DNA of 64,000 bases from Adiantum capillus-veneris (GCA_014529385.2 CM043963.1:73763912-73827911), one strand, 5' to 3'. Positions 29,792 to 40,960 are shown, counted from the first letter of the stretch. A program made the numbers and translations. The notes: a model not told the origin generated them from the sequence alone.

Positions 29792-30909
29792 CTCGACTTG
29801 CTCCAGGAAGTCTTCCGCATCTTCACCACCTCTTCCATGGAATTACGGATAAGAGAAAGCCATGGATACCCAAGTTTAATGCTTCAAGAACCTCTTTGAA
29901 CACACGTGCAAGAACCCAAAACTTTTCACTACCCAATCCCCAGAAACTTCAATGGAGCTCAGCTTTAGATAAGGACAAACACATGCACATCAAATGAGTT
30001 TTCATAGTTGATCATCGGAATTACAACAGGCAAAGGACATTCCAGGATCTCTCTTAATCTTCTTGGCCCGAACATAAAGACTATGCGCTGCTGGAAAAAA
30101 ATCTTCCTGGACACATGAACATTGATCTGGATTCTCTGAGTTAAATGAAAAGGAGTGAATTGAGGGCCATTTTGATCATCCATTAAAGTGAACCATGAAG
30201 CTCCCAAGAAGGCACACCTGACTTATCCTCTGATTTTGCCAAAAGTTCAGCAGCATAACAGCATAAATGGCTCAAAATACCAAAAAACCAGCCATCATAA
30301 CTTGGGAAAATTTCGACAGAGTTTCCCCAGAAGTAGAGCAGTAGGAACCCAAAATATAAACTGTCTATGTATGCATAAACTGTCAACAATAGAACCCGAG
30401 CATCAAGTAGGACTCACTAGTACATAGCCTATGGCGAGGTCACAAAAAGGGTGCTCCAGCTACCTGTATCACCGAAAGGATCTCCACATTTGAGAATCCC
30501 CCAGCTCAATAAAAACCTCACGCTATCGACCCTCACACGAAGGCTAATGCAAATCGCATATAGTCAAGTCTCAGAAATGACTATCTTCCAGACCAATTCT
30601 CAGAAATGACTGGGGCTGCCAAATAAAACCATATATGGCTCCACAAAGGCGTACCATGGCAATTTTCACAAGTAACGTACAATCCAACAAAAAATGCGCT
30701 TAAACAGGCGCCAAGTGATGCATACCCACAACAACTGCAAGTGACATCACTGCTAGTATATCACTGTACTCCAGCTACCTGTACTTGTGTGAATCACCTG
30801 TACCTGTCCCTGTAACCTGTAACCTGTAATCTGCAACCTGTAATCCCGAAGCTCGAAGCTCGAAGCAGAAGGTACTCGAAGAAGATCCTCCGTGGGGGCG
30901 CCAAAAGAA
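29792..30909 (-). other. Leader and primer-binding site of element D
   Basis: On the minus strand, TGGCGCCCCCACGGAGGA (30886-30903) lies six bases inside the 5' LTR. It has the TGGCGCC start used by tRNA-Asp-type primers but diverges after it. Nearby are short direct repeats: ACCTGTA units (about 30797-30845) and GAAGCTC units (about 30849-30866). The remainder to 29792 shows no clear gene. Confidence 0.6.
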
Positions 30910-31091
30910 TGTGAGCGGGATGAAACCACACAGAGCGCCTCTATAACGACCCGACACACACTCTTGGGAAGATACACACACACACACACTATGGGGCACC
31001 ACTCGGCTTACACAACACACCTGGCCGAGACAGGGAACACACCTCTGGAGTGAGAGGAGAGAGACTATCCACTTGCCCACTCCACATAAAG

Positions 31092-31124
<33 letters not shown>

Positions 31125-32047
31125 ATCAGCTCAAAAGAGGAGAACTTCTGATTTTTAGATGCAAATGAGCTTGGGGCAAACAGCTCACACAATATGGGTA
31201 AAAGATACCAGATACAATCACAAATTGGAGAAGAAGCTTCACTCACCGGAGAAGATTACACAGAAAAACAGCAGAAAAAGAGTGAGGAATTTGGCAAAAT
31301 GGACAACGCCATCGCGTCCGGAACGGCCCAAAACCCCAGTCTACAATGTCTAAGTGCTCAAATCCGACCTCGGATAAGCAGTTTACGGCCAAAACAGGCT
31401 CCAAAATGAGCAAAAACACACCTGCGGCTGTTCCTCCTCTCTTCTCCACGTTTTTTCTGGTCTTCTCTCTGTTTTTTCAGTTCCCACACTTAGCTTTATT
31501 ACTTGGGCACCCTTGGCCTTTTAGATGACCTCAAACGGACCCCGAACAGGCCAAAAACTGACCTCGCAGTGCATAGTTGTCACCTTTTTGCATCATTCGC
31601 ACACGTGGCACTCAGCTTTTTTCCAATAATGCATCTCGCCACCACGTGAAGTGGCCCCAAAAAGTGCTCCTAATGATGACCTTTCTGCATAATTATCACA
31701 AGGAAACACCCACGTTGTGTTCGTACTTCTCCACATGCAAGTATTGACCCCGTTCGGCCTCCTGACGCCACTAGATGCTATCTGACACACCTGCTTACCT
31801 CATGTCGTCGGCCTGTGGATAGCTTCCTCGAGAAGTTTTACGCGCTACCAACTCCTCCTTATTGTAGAAAAAACACACTGGTACTGGTAACGATGAAAAT
31901 CGATGCACTATGTACACCCTGTCCTACCTGTACACATGTGGGCCCCACGTAACCACCTTGCTCTGGAAAATGGGCAATACTTTATTTCATGCACCATGCA
32001 TGGATATGTACATATGCACAATCCCTTGCTCCACAAAACTCCTGACA
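30910..32047 (-). repeat. Right LTR of element D (5' LTR in element sense)
   Basis: 1,138 bp, partner of 27155-28322. It contains the shorter CA run at 31092-31121. It ends CCTGACA, directly against A's 3' LTR sequence ACGTTAGC. Confidence 0.92.
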
Positions 32048-33020
32048 ACGTTAGCAGCAAGCTAACACGGATATCATTCTTTGGAGCTTCCATGTAAAAA
32101 TGCTTATTATTTTTGATAAATCGGGAATATTGTAACTCCTATTTTTTGGATAAACCTTGTAATTAATGAGTTAGGGCTACAAGCTTCTAGATTGTATCAA
32201 CCTGTCATTGCCTATCTTTAATTAGAGCTCCCAGATTATTAGTTTTGACCACCAAAAACCCTAGCTAAGGTATAAAAGCCAAATTTTTGTAAGTTATTTG
32301 TAAGTTTTGGATAATGAAATACACAGCGTGAGCTAACGACGCTCACTTCTCTCCTTCTTGTGCTTCCTACTTCCTCCCCGGTTGTCACATTGCAGTTGCG
32401 TTTGTTGCATTGCAACCATTGGTAAGAGCTCTATGCATTGACGTAAACACATCACAATATTTCGTAGCTTTTGGCATCGCTGACCCACAGCCTAATTTCA
32501 TCATAAGTAGGAATTTACACTTCAAAATCAAAAACTAAGCATAGGCGGGGTATTGGGGCAGCATTGCTAAGCATTTAGATGCATTTTGGATCGAAAACGA
32601 CTAGGTCAAAAATCCACTGTTGTTAATAATCATGATTTTGACACTTGACCTAAAGTGTGGCTTGAGACCATAAGCATGTGTGTTTAGGTCTTATAAACAT
32701 GTCCTAGAAGTTTCGTTACGTTTGGATATCATTTGATGCTATAACGGATGTGACTTGTTTGTCGATGAGCGATTGGCTTTTGATGATTTCAGTCACTTGA
32801 GTGTAGCTTGAGTTAGATGCGAGTTGTTAATTGTTTTCTAGAGATTGATAACCTCTTGTAGCCTCTATGCACTAGTCGAATCAGCTTCATTCCATGGATT
32901 GACAATTAAATCGTGGTTCTTGCTAAAACTGAAATAAGATAGGATAGTGAGGTTAGACACGTGTCCCACAACAACACCATGCCTGATGGAACTAGATTTC
33001 AGCCAGGCTTTTGAAGTCAT
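32048..33020 (+). repeat. 3' LTR of element A, right end truncated
   Basis: It starts (A)CGTTAGCAGC, probably a mutated TG start. TATAAAAGCC at 32271 and a donor-like GGTAAGAG at 32421 parallel B's LTR. A degenerate A-type palindrome (TTAATAATCATGATTTT, about 32623-32639) is centred about 583 bp from the LTR start; B's is about 591 bp. GACACGTGTCCC at about 32956 resembles B's GACACCCACC, 118 bp from its LTR end. A's LTR therefore probably once ended near 33070 and is cut by the next fragment. Confidence 0.65.
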
Positions 33021-33021
33021 C

Positions 33022-33480
33022 ATCATGTTATAGCAATTGGAGGAGTATTAGTTCAAGAAGGCAGACCGATAGCTTTCACCTTGCATAAGCTTAAGGTTGA
33101 CAAAAGAAACTACCCAACGCATGACCTTGAACTATTGGCAATCATTCATGCTCTGAAGCTATGGAGACATTACTTATTGCGAAGGAAATTTTGACTATAA
33201 ATGAGCATGAGAGCTTGAAGTAAATCCTCACCCAAGCAACCTTCAATATGCGACAAAGGCGATGGGTAGAACTTTTACAAGAGTATGACTTTGAGTTTAT
33301 ATTTGGTGGATACAGCGGACTGTCACCTAAAAGCCGGACGCATGCCAAACTTTGCAATATTCAATCCTTTTTTCAAAAAGAAGCCTTGTAATTCTGCTAT
33401 TGATGATTCTCAAATTGTAAACTAGCCTATTATTCTCTATTACCCACTTAGAATCTACAAGCCTTGTAAGTTGCCAATGG
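33022..33480 (+). pseudogene. RNase H fragment of an unrelated gypsy element
   Basis: AIGGVLVQEGRPIAF, YPTHDLELLAIIHALKLWRHYLL, then with stops and shifts ATFNMRQRRW-type text, and GRMPNFAIFNPFF. These are typical of a chromovirus-like Ty3 RNase H and are not close to B's (HIDASAYAIGC, YTTTERE). It is a short orphan piece wedged between the LTR remnants of A and C, with no flanking RT or integrase. It may be filler captured during repair, or the stub of a deleted element. Confidence 0.75.
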
Positions 33481-33489
33481 CCGTGGGAA

Positions 33490-34200
33490 CGGGTCCCAAG
33501 TTTTTAAGTCAAAACCCTTAGTTTTGAAAGACACAATATCATTATCTTTGGGATTTATTGGACGTCAACTGAGAGCTATACTTTTGCTACAAGTTGTAAT
33601 TAACCTTTCTCTTTGTCTGGTGATTAGAATTCGATTCCAAATAGCACATTGTGTTCCTTGTATCTCGCTCTTTAATCTAAGTGTAACCATTCTTAATTTT
33701 GTTGTGTTTTGCGACATTTTTTTGTGAGATAAATGCACTCATTTGAGGTCTTGACTGGTTATTTTTTTATGTTTTGACATTCGATGAGTGTTTCTAAGCT
33801 TGAAGGGAACCTTTTTGTGTAATTCTGTTCCGATTTTCTATACATTTTTTGGGATGGATCGTGATTTATATACCTTCCTAGATGACTGCAGAACTTGGTA
33901 GGATTATGACCTTAGGTGTTGTAACACCTCTCCTTAAGTTTCATTGCATTCCGAATTCATTTGGATGCTGAAAAGGCGTGATGACCTAGAGCGATGAGAT
34001 TGGACATAGGATGATTTTTTGACTAGGAAGTGGTTGATTTGGTATTGTGGATGTATGAATAGTTCTTTAGGTTCACTTCTTTGAAATTGAAAATCTCATT
34101 GAGTCTTCGTGCCCCATCTCTAATCACTTCCTTACGTATTGACATTATGTTAGTACCAGATAGCTATGCTGCAAACGTCCGTTGCAGTGACCTGCAAACA
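33490..34200 (+). repeat. 5' LTR remnant of element C
   Basis: It ends GCAAACA directly before the primer site. ACCTTAGGTGTTGTAAC (about 33911) parallels a TTTAGGGTGTTGTTC block in B's LTR. A C-type palindrome relic (33852-33871) is centred 339 bp before the LTR end; B's is about 350 bp before. The left boundary is uncertain. The partner LTR is not in the window. Confidence 0.55.
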
Positions 34201-34201
34201 T

Positions 34202-34219
34202 TGGCACCGTTGCCAAGGA
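34202..34219 (+). other. Primer-binding site of element C (tRNA-Asp-like)
   Basis: TGGCACCGTTGCCAAGGA matches the complement of the plant tRNA-Asp 3' end at 15 of 18 positions, immediately after the LTR end CA and one spacer base. Confidence 0.85.
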
Positions 34220-34732
34220 AGTTGATCCTTAGGTGGTGAGTGACCTAGTTGTATGAAAAATCCTTTCTTGAGATTTTGACACCCATTTTATTTACACTTA
34301 GACAGTAAAGCAGCTAGACGTAGGTTTAGTGACTGGAGTCAAGGACCAGCCCTTGCTACTCCTTATGAGCAAAGAGAGCTGTGAGTGAAGTACAAAAAGT
34401 ATTTCATTCTTTGAATTTTCTTATGATTGAAAAGGACTATTTCACCATACATTTTTTTGTCATTTTTGCACTGCTATACTTATTTATGTATGTAGATACA
34501 TTTCAGTTTATAGTAGTTTAAGTAACAATTTTCACCATCAATTGGGGCCAAAAGGATTAGGTTACATACTGTCCGAAACCTTATTTTGGTACCAAAGACC
34601 ATAACTCTAAAAATTTGCAAAATTGATGGTCAAAGATTCAAAGCTGAATTTAACTCAACAAAACCTGGCAAAAAGGGACATACAAGCTTGCAAGAGACAA
34701 AATGAATAGGTTTTTCCTAGATTGCCTACCCA

Positions 34733-35859
34733 ACATGGATCGCAATCCATGTACCTTTTTGGCCAATTGACTAGAAACTATCCTCACTTGTTAGAACCAG
34801 CTCTGAGACCCCAAAATCTAGAGTTTGGCTAAAAATAGGTTGCTAAAAGAATTTTCAAATCAAGAAATTGGGCTAATCTATACAAAACCTTGAAAATTCA
34901 GTAAATTTGGAAAAACTGAACTTTTAGTCGTCCAAATTCAAAAAGGGGTGAGAATTGGGTTCAACTAAAAGCAAGGAAACAACAGGACAAATTTCATGAC
35001 TAGATGCTGCAAAACATGGATGTACCAGGTTGACATTTGGACAATTGACCAGTACACTCCTGGAAACAAAGGGAACAAATTTTCCAAAAGACTCCACAAC
35101 AAAAAAGTTCAAAAGCCTGATCAAAACACCAAAAAATAGTTGATAGCAAAAAAAACCACAAAGCTGACACAAAATCTTGCTTTTGGCTAGGAAAAAGTGG
35201 TTCAAAGCCAAAAAGTTTTGGGAAAAAGTATCACCATACCCAAGGTTATAAGCTGATCAAATCTCATGTCAAAATGATGTTGAACATGGATTGTGATCCA
35301 TGTACCTCATTGGGATTTTGAGCTGATATTTGACGGGTAGATAATTGGTAAGATTTGAAGAACAGTTCTCAAAACAACTATTGTCAAAAAATTTAAAAAA
35401 GTGGATTAAAAAGGCAAAAAATAGTTCAAGGTAAAACCCCTGGTACAAACATGAGGATTGACTTTTGGTTGGACTAAAAGAGCCCAAATCCTACAAAAGC
35501 CATAAAGCAGACATCAGTGGACCAAAGGGAAGTTGTCTGCCAAGTTTCAGTGCAATCTAACAACTAGGTACTTGGATTGCGATCCATGTTCCTCTGACAC
35601 AATTGATACCAAACTTGCACCATAGCTAAAGCACACCACAGGGATTATAATGATCATTTAAAAATGAATTTGGATATCAAAAATTAAGCCAAAAGCCTAG
35701 AATTGTCAAGCATTCTGAGCAAGTGCTAGAAATGACCTAATTTTCAATTGAGGGATCCATTCTAAAACAATTTAGTGCCAAATGACCTACTAATCATGCT
35801 GATTCTGTTGGTACCAAGAAAAGTCTCTTTGGAATCCTAACATGGATCGCGATTTATGC
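34733..35859. repeat. Palindrome array of element C (leader): ACATGGATCGCGATCCATGT type
   Basis: Copies lie at 34733-34752 (one mismatch, CGCAATCC), 35284-35303 (TTGTGATCC), 35570-35589 (CTTGGATTGCGATCC) and 35840-35859 (CGCGATTTATGC). A collapsed copy at 35014-35026 (ACATGGATGTACC) has lost the centre and much of one arm. Most are followed by ACCT/TCCT. Steps are 281, 270, 286 and 270 bp. A further relic in the LTR is at 33852. The leader between copies shows no gene. Confidence 0.88.
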
Positions 35860-36189
35860 TCCTTTGAGTCAAAATAAGAGCAGATAGAGATAGTATCCAG
35901 GACCCTGGTGGTCTTTTCAAAATTGAAATTGGACTTGAATTGTGGATGTTATGAGCAAAATTGTGAAGTTATTGAAAGTATCTGATAAAATTTTGTCGAT
36001 TGAAAGCTTGAACCAATAAGACTGGTTGTAAACGCATAGCCATCAAGCATTTTTATAGATTGCAAGTGCTAGAGAGTTTGACCCAACAAGTAAGACTAAA
36101 TCGGGGAATACAAGTTAGCCAATGAGGTAAAAACCATTATCTGGTTGATGAAAATATACTTATGTTCATGGAAAATTAGAACTACAGAC

Positions 36190-36978
36190 ATAGGGGATAC
36201 CCTCCTAGAACCGGACAATCACCCATGGGGGCTCCACAAGCTTCTCCACCACCAGTAGGACCATGCTATGAATGTGGCGATGATCATTCGGCAAGAAATT
36301 ATCCACACAAAGGAGAGCGTATCAAACTCTTTGGGTACTGTGAGGGATGTACGAATGACCATCTCATTCCACACTATCCAAAAAACCCTGATTACAAAGG
36401 GAAAGGCTACCATGAACAAAATCAAAATTGTATCAAACTCAAGTGGATCAAAAATGGAATCAGCAGTTCCAGTGAATGCTGTAACGAGAGCAAAAGCACA
36501 AGAGGCTGCAAGGAACATCCCACCCAGCCAAACTGAGATAGAGAATTTGTCAATCAGAATCCCTAGGAAATCTTGGAAGGCAAAAAGGGACAGGATGAAA
36601 GCCAAAAGGATAAAAGAAAAATCAGCTTCAAAAACCAAATTGTAGGAAACAGAAGAACAATTGAGAGTGGAAAGGGACCATAAAGAAAATATTGATGTAG
36701 CAAAACCATCAGTAATACCTTCGGGAGGATCGGTCTTGGTGGACAAGGTCTTTGAGCCATTAGATGCGATCTTGAAAGATTATGAAGCTAGGCTAAAGCC
36801 CAACCAAACCCAAGAGCATAGATGGTTAACGTATCCTCATCCAGGGTATGAGAAAGAGAGGTTGAAGATGTGTAAGGAGCTCATCCAGGTAGCCCAAGCT
36901 CTTATGGAACCACTTGTTCCTATTGCTCCAAGGACTAAGGTATTGATCCGCAAAAAAATCCAAGAGTTGAAGAATTAA
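36190..36978 (+). pseudogene. Gag C-terminus and linker of element C
   Basis: PPRTGQSPMGAP leads to two knuckles, CYECGDDHSARNY and CEGCTNDHLIPHY. In both the final Cys is replaced by Tyr (TGY to TAY), so neither would bind zinc normally. After a frameshift and a TAA come SWKAKRDRMKAKR and the conserved linker GGSVLVDKVFEPLDA and HRWLTYPHPGYEKERL, as in B. The capsid-coding half is absent upstream. Confidence 0.8.
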
Positions 36979-37477
36979 GGTATCAAAGACAGAGAACAAA
37001 AAGAATCCGTAGTTGAAACACCTTTGGATACGAGGATGGAATTCAATACCTCATATGGGGTGTATTCACAAGCTGTTATGCCAATTCACGAAGTGGAAGA
37101 ACCATGACCACAAGACCTATGGGAGGATATCAGAAACTACAAAGATGGAAGCACAACACTTTAGTCAACTACTATCATTGAGATCCATTGAGAACATGAG
37201 TTCTACCCGGATGATATTTGATCACTATATGGTGATGCATGACAAAAATGTCAAAAGACAACAAATCTTAGTCTTTGAAAACTTTACCTTTGTTCATTGG
37301 CAACGATGAAACAAGATCAAAAGCTAAAAAAGTACCATCTCAATGGGAATAGGTCCTAAGATGATGGACACCAAAACTCTTCATGAGCTGATGTTGTCCC
37401 CTATCCATTGTACACGCTAACTCTATTTGAGTTACTGCATGTAAGACCTCATCTTTGGGAAGAGGTGGATTTTTTTT
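36979..37477 (+). pseudogene. Decayed spacer between linker and protease of element C
   Basis: There is no continuous frame. Short matches to B's pre-protease region can be followed (TPLDTRMEFNTSYG-like text near 37020, and LFELLHVRPHLWEEV near 37423, matching LVELLRLRPHMWTTV in B). It is degraded coding sequence, not a separate gene. Confidence 0.5.
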
Positions 37478-37876
37478 TTGGAGAAAATAGGGCTAGTTAT
37501 TTTGCCACCAATTGTTTCTCCAAAAATACCAAATAAGCCACTACTAGTGAATAAGGTGGGAGACTACTGTGAAGGAGAACAAGGGAACACTAACTTGCCT
37601 GTGGAATACAAAGGAATAAAAACGGTTGCTATATTAGATAGTGGAGTTGGAATTGCCATAACAACCAAGGCAATGTGTAAAAAATGGGAAAAGCATGCTC
37701 TAAGAAAAACCTGAATGAAACTACAATTAGCGGATGGATACCTGGAGAGACCTACTGGTATTTTGGAGAAAATCGTAGTATCCTCTTGTGGAATTGCATA
37801 TGAACACACCTTTGCTATTATAAATTTTGATGAGAGCATCAATTTTGGTATCATATTGGGCAGACCATTCATGCGT
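37478..37876 (+). pseudogene. Protease 1 of element C, split by element F
   Basis: NKVGDYCEGEQGNTNLPVEY, then the active site DSGVG within AILDSGVGIAITTK (about 37635). A TGA stop is at 37712, then MKLQLADGYLERPTG and IILGRPFMR. The next codon is broken by F. The reading resumes at 49725 (CGT CAG CTC, then a 1-base shift, then KMVQVWDYEYIYLRD), in step with B's FMRHLKMVQDWGYDHIYLRN. Confidence 0.85.
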
Positions 37877-38901
37877 TTTCGTGCCATGTCAGGTTCATAA
37901 TGTGAAATTAAAATATCTACATCACTCTTAATGTTTATGATGTGTGGGACCAAATGCTATAATGTACATAGTGTAATATATGCAAAAATGAATGCCACGG
38001 TTGCAGCTGTGTATATACCTTGCCGGGCGGACGAGGCCCTACATGTGGAACCATGTAATGCTTTTTCACATAAAAATATGCCTAATTTGCTTTGGGAATG
38101 TACAAATGTCAAGTGTTTCGAAGTGGCATGCTCGTTTTGCCTAGAAAGTTCAATGCGCGCAATCTCGGCCAAAAATAGCAGGTTTCGTGTGCTGGCGTGA
38201 AAGACGTGTCCAAAGTGCTTACCAAGTGGGAAAATGAGGTCCAACATGAAATTTGAGCCCACTGGGATTTTTCCACAATTTTAGGGATTTTTCCCAGCTC
38301 GTTTGGGCTTTTTACGGACAAAAAGTGACATTTTTGGGCTAAAAATAGCCTAAAAATGGCCTACAAAATGCTCAATATAGCTAAAAATGCCACATCAACG
38401 ATGCTGGAATTATTTCTCAAGTTGTGTGAAAAATTTGAGAGCCAAGAATGAGCTCATTTGGGCACATGAGCAAGGAGATGCAACCATTCCTTTATAGGGT
38501 GCTAATGCAGTCCCGTGCTGCTTCCACTACATGGTTGAAGCTTTGAGGCCTCCAATTAGGGTTTCCCCTCCTCAAATAACTACTTGGACTTCTCCAATGA
38601 AGTACTGAAGCTTCCATGAAATGGTCACGATGAAGAATCGAAGCGTAAATTTAGGTTTTTTAACAGGTCGAATGAGCACTGCATTTGTGCAATTGGGAGC
38701 AAGGCTACACCTAATCTTCACATACACAAGAGTTTTGAGTTGGTATTGGTTCTTTTTCAAAGTGTAGCTTTCATGGCTGGAGTTTTGTTCTTTTTTAGTG
38801 TGTTTTTGGATTCAAATTGTCTACGCCTTGCTTGATTTTGCTACGAATCCTCACAATCAGAAGCCCGGCGCTTTCCTAGTCGCACTGCGCAGTTCTTGAC
38901 A
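37877..38901 (+). repeat. 5' LTR of element F
   Basis: It begins TTTCGTGCC, where the other LTR has TGTCGTGCC, so the first G is mutated. It ends CTTGACA. Length 1,025 bp. A primer-site-like TGGTGAACCCGATGCG starts at 38908; the tRNA was not identified. Confidence 0.88.
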
Positions 38902-38985
38902 CATTTTTGGTGAACCCGATGCGAAGTAGGCTAGGGTAAGGGTTAAAAAGATTCATTGAAGGTCTCAAAAGAAAGGTTTTTATCT

Positions 38986-40182
38986 ATGCAGCAACAAGAG
39001 CAACAGGGGGTTCCGTTTGATCCAGTCACAATGCAAATGTTTCAAACTTTTGCAGTGTTTATGCAGTAGCAGCAAGCTGCAGAAAGGAGGGAGCTCTCCT
39101 CAACCAAATCACTTCAATCTGTGGTGAAGAAATTGGACCAATTTAAAGGTAAAGATGTAACAAAGTATCTTTGTGGATATGTAAAGGAGATGGAGCTTCA
39201 TGGAGTGCCCGAAGCAGAGATGGTGCAAAGTTTTGAACTTGCTGTGGTTCCCGAGATCAAAGAGCATGTAAGGGGAATTAGAAATGAGCATGGGGAGACT
39301 TGGGAAGCATTCAAAGTGGCCTTGAAGGAAGAGTATTTCATGAAGGACTCCGAAAGGGTAACAAAGAGGACTTTCTTAGAGTGGGTAGTTCGACCAAAAG
39401 AGGGGCTCTCGCCTACCAAACTCCTAAGGGAATTGGAACGCCGTTACGATCAACTGTCAATGACTTAAAAGGCTACGCTAAACTCAAAGAAGATAGAGCT
39501 CTTTTTGCAGGCAGCATGTAAAGAGATACAAGAGAAGTTAGAGCTATTACTTGAGGATAAGGATGCGGAATAGGGCTTGAAGACCAATTGGAATGAAGTT
39601 GAAGATTCCATTTCGTTGCTAACTAAGCGACAACAACAAAGAGACAAGATGATAGTTAACCCTTCTCAAGTCCCAAGTGTTCCCGAGAGTCCTATAAAGC
39701 CTGTTATTATGGTTCCAAAGAGTGACAAGTCCATTCTAGATGATATTGTCAAGGGGATGCAAGAGCTCAAGTTAAAGCTTACAAGGCTAGAAGAAAAGAG
39801 GCAACCATCAGAACAATGTACAGGGCGAAGACCTCAAAAAAGAGAAGGCTTTGAAAATAGATGCATATGGTGCGATAGTACTGACCATGGAAGGAGGGAT
39901 TGTGAAAGTTTTAAAGACTCTTTGACAAAGGAGCTTGTTTTCTTTAAAGATGGAAAAATTCACTTAAGTGAAACAGGTAAGCTCTTGGGAACAAACTTTG
40001 GCAAAGGCGGGATGAAGAAACTAGTTGAGGACATGGCTACTAGCCATGCCATCTCAATGGTTGAGGCAGCCGCCTATGGGTTGAAGGTGGATGCTATTAA
40101 GAAAAAGGGATCAGTCAAGGTTGGAGAAGAGGAATCTAATGGTAAGCAAAGGGTCCGGCCTACAAACTCCAATCTGATATAG
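38986..40182 (+). pseudogene. Gag of element F
   Basis: One frame from ATG 38986 is interrupted by TAG 39067, TAA 39466 and TAG 39571. The Gln-rich N-terminus is followed by a capsid-like domain (LDQFKGKDVTKYLCGYV, WEAFKVALKEEYF, LLRELERRYDQL). A coiled-coil stretch and one CCHC knuckle CIWCDSTDHGRRDC (about 39865-39906) come next. The block FFKDGKIHL and GKLLGTNFGKGGMK follows. Confidence 0.85.
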
Positions 40183-40207
40183 AGGCACAAAGGATCTCAA
40201 AAAGGTT

Positions 40208-40960
40208 TTGGAAGAGAGGATTCTAAACAGTAAGGTGGAATTTACCTTGGGTGAGGTCCTTGGTATAGCAAAGCGGGAATTCCATGAAGAAATAATTGAT
40301 ATCATAAAGAGGAAGTGGCAGTCTCTTACTGAATCTATCCATGTACAGGGTGAAGAAGAGACTTTAAATGCACATGGTGTACAAGTCTATGGCGAGCAAG
40401 GTGAACAAACTGTTGTTGGATGCTACAAGTCCAGGGGAGGAGTAAAACACGTTCGATTCTTGGATGATGAAGATGAAGTTGAGACCACTCACAAGAGCTA
40501 CTACTTGAAGAGTCACTGGGTAAGAGAAATTACTTGAAGAGTCACTGGGCAAGAGCAATTACTGAGACCGTGGTAAAAGTGGGAGACTTGGAAGAGCGAT
40601 ACATTGCGTTGATAGATCATGGGTTAGAAATGAGTCTTTATCAAAAAGGAAAATGGCCAATTGATATAAATCGTGGATGGATGATTCGTGCAGCAAACAA
40701 CTCATTAGGGGAGCTGTATGGAGCTTTTCCAAATGTAAAGGTGACTATTGGGGATGTGAAAGATGACCATAATTTCTTTGTACAGGAGATGTCTACATAC
40801 CCTCTTATCCTTGGGAGCCATACATCACTGCTACTCGCATGAAAACCAAGGTGATGGATGATGGGTCAGATTATGCAAGAATAAGTAGCAGGGATGGAAA
40901 GTGTGCAGTACAGTTCCTTACATTTTGTGTAGACCATGAAAGGAACCATGAAAGTCTTAG
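40208..40960 (+). pseudogene. Protease region of element F
   Basis: HVRFLDDEDE, then a duplicated YYLKSHWVR / KSHWARAIT segment (about 40501-40560), then ALIDHGLEMSLYQKGKWPID. The retropepsin loop reads D-H-G in place of D-S/T-G. IRAANNSLGELYGAFPNVKVTIGDV and YPLILG follow. Frames shift near 40535 and 40840. The DHG variant may be typical of this lineage, since the neighbouring motif spacing is normal. Confidence 0.75.

Larger units (their letters stand above)
27155..32047 (-). mobile_element. Element D: non-autonomous gag-only LTR retrotransposon, minus strand
   Basis: Two direct LTRs (27155-28322 and 30910-32047) enclose only 2.6 kb. On the minus strand the order is 5' LTR, primer site, leader, gag-like ORF, PPT, 3' LTR. 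On that strand the LTR begins TGTCAGG and ends GCTCACA. Flanks share ACGT (27151-27154 and 32048-32051), a likely target duplication of four or five bases. No protease, RT or integrase is present, so it must be mobilised in trans. By eye the LTRs differ at a little over 2% plus CA-run length and small indels. Confidence 0.9.
1..33020 (+). mobile_element. Element A: old Athila/Tat-like Ty3/gypsy retrotransposon, 5'-truncated by the window, split by elements B and D
   Basis: A is present in three pieces: 1-701, 19628-27154 and 32048 to about 33020. The pieces are joined by the target-site duplication of B (GACAT) and by the interrupted PPT/LTR junction around D. Order of parts: integrase, second protease-like domain, tryptophan-repeat tail, internal purine tract, intron with palindromes, decayed ORF2, 3' PPT, 3' LTR. 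Every coding part has stops or frameshifts, so A is dead and older than B. It matches B domain by domain but is clearly diverged, so it is a sister family. The 3' LTR appears cut at about 33020 by a foreign RNase H fragment. Confidence 0.75.

Noticed and set aside
28178-29997. Several plus-strand ORFs across element D
   Set aside because: They are antisense to the recognised gag of D and to its LTR and show no domain.
33022-33480. RNase H of element C or A
   Set aside because: Its sequence is far from B's RNase H while neighbouring A and C parts match B closely, and it is misplaced next to an LTR.
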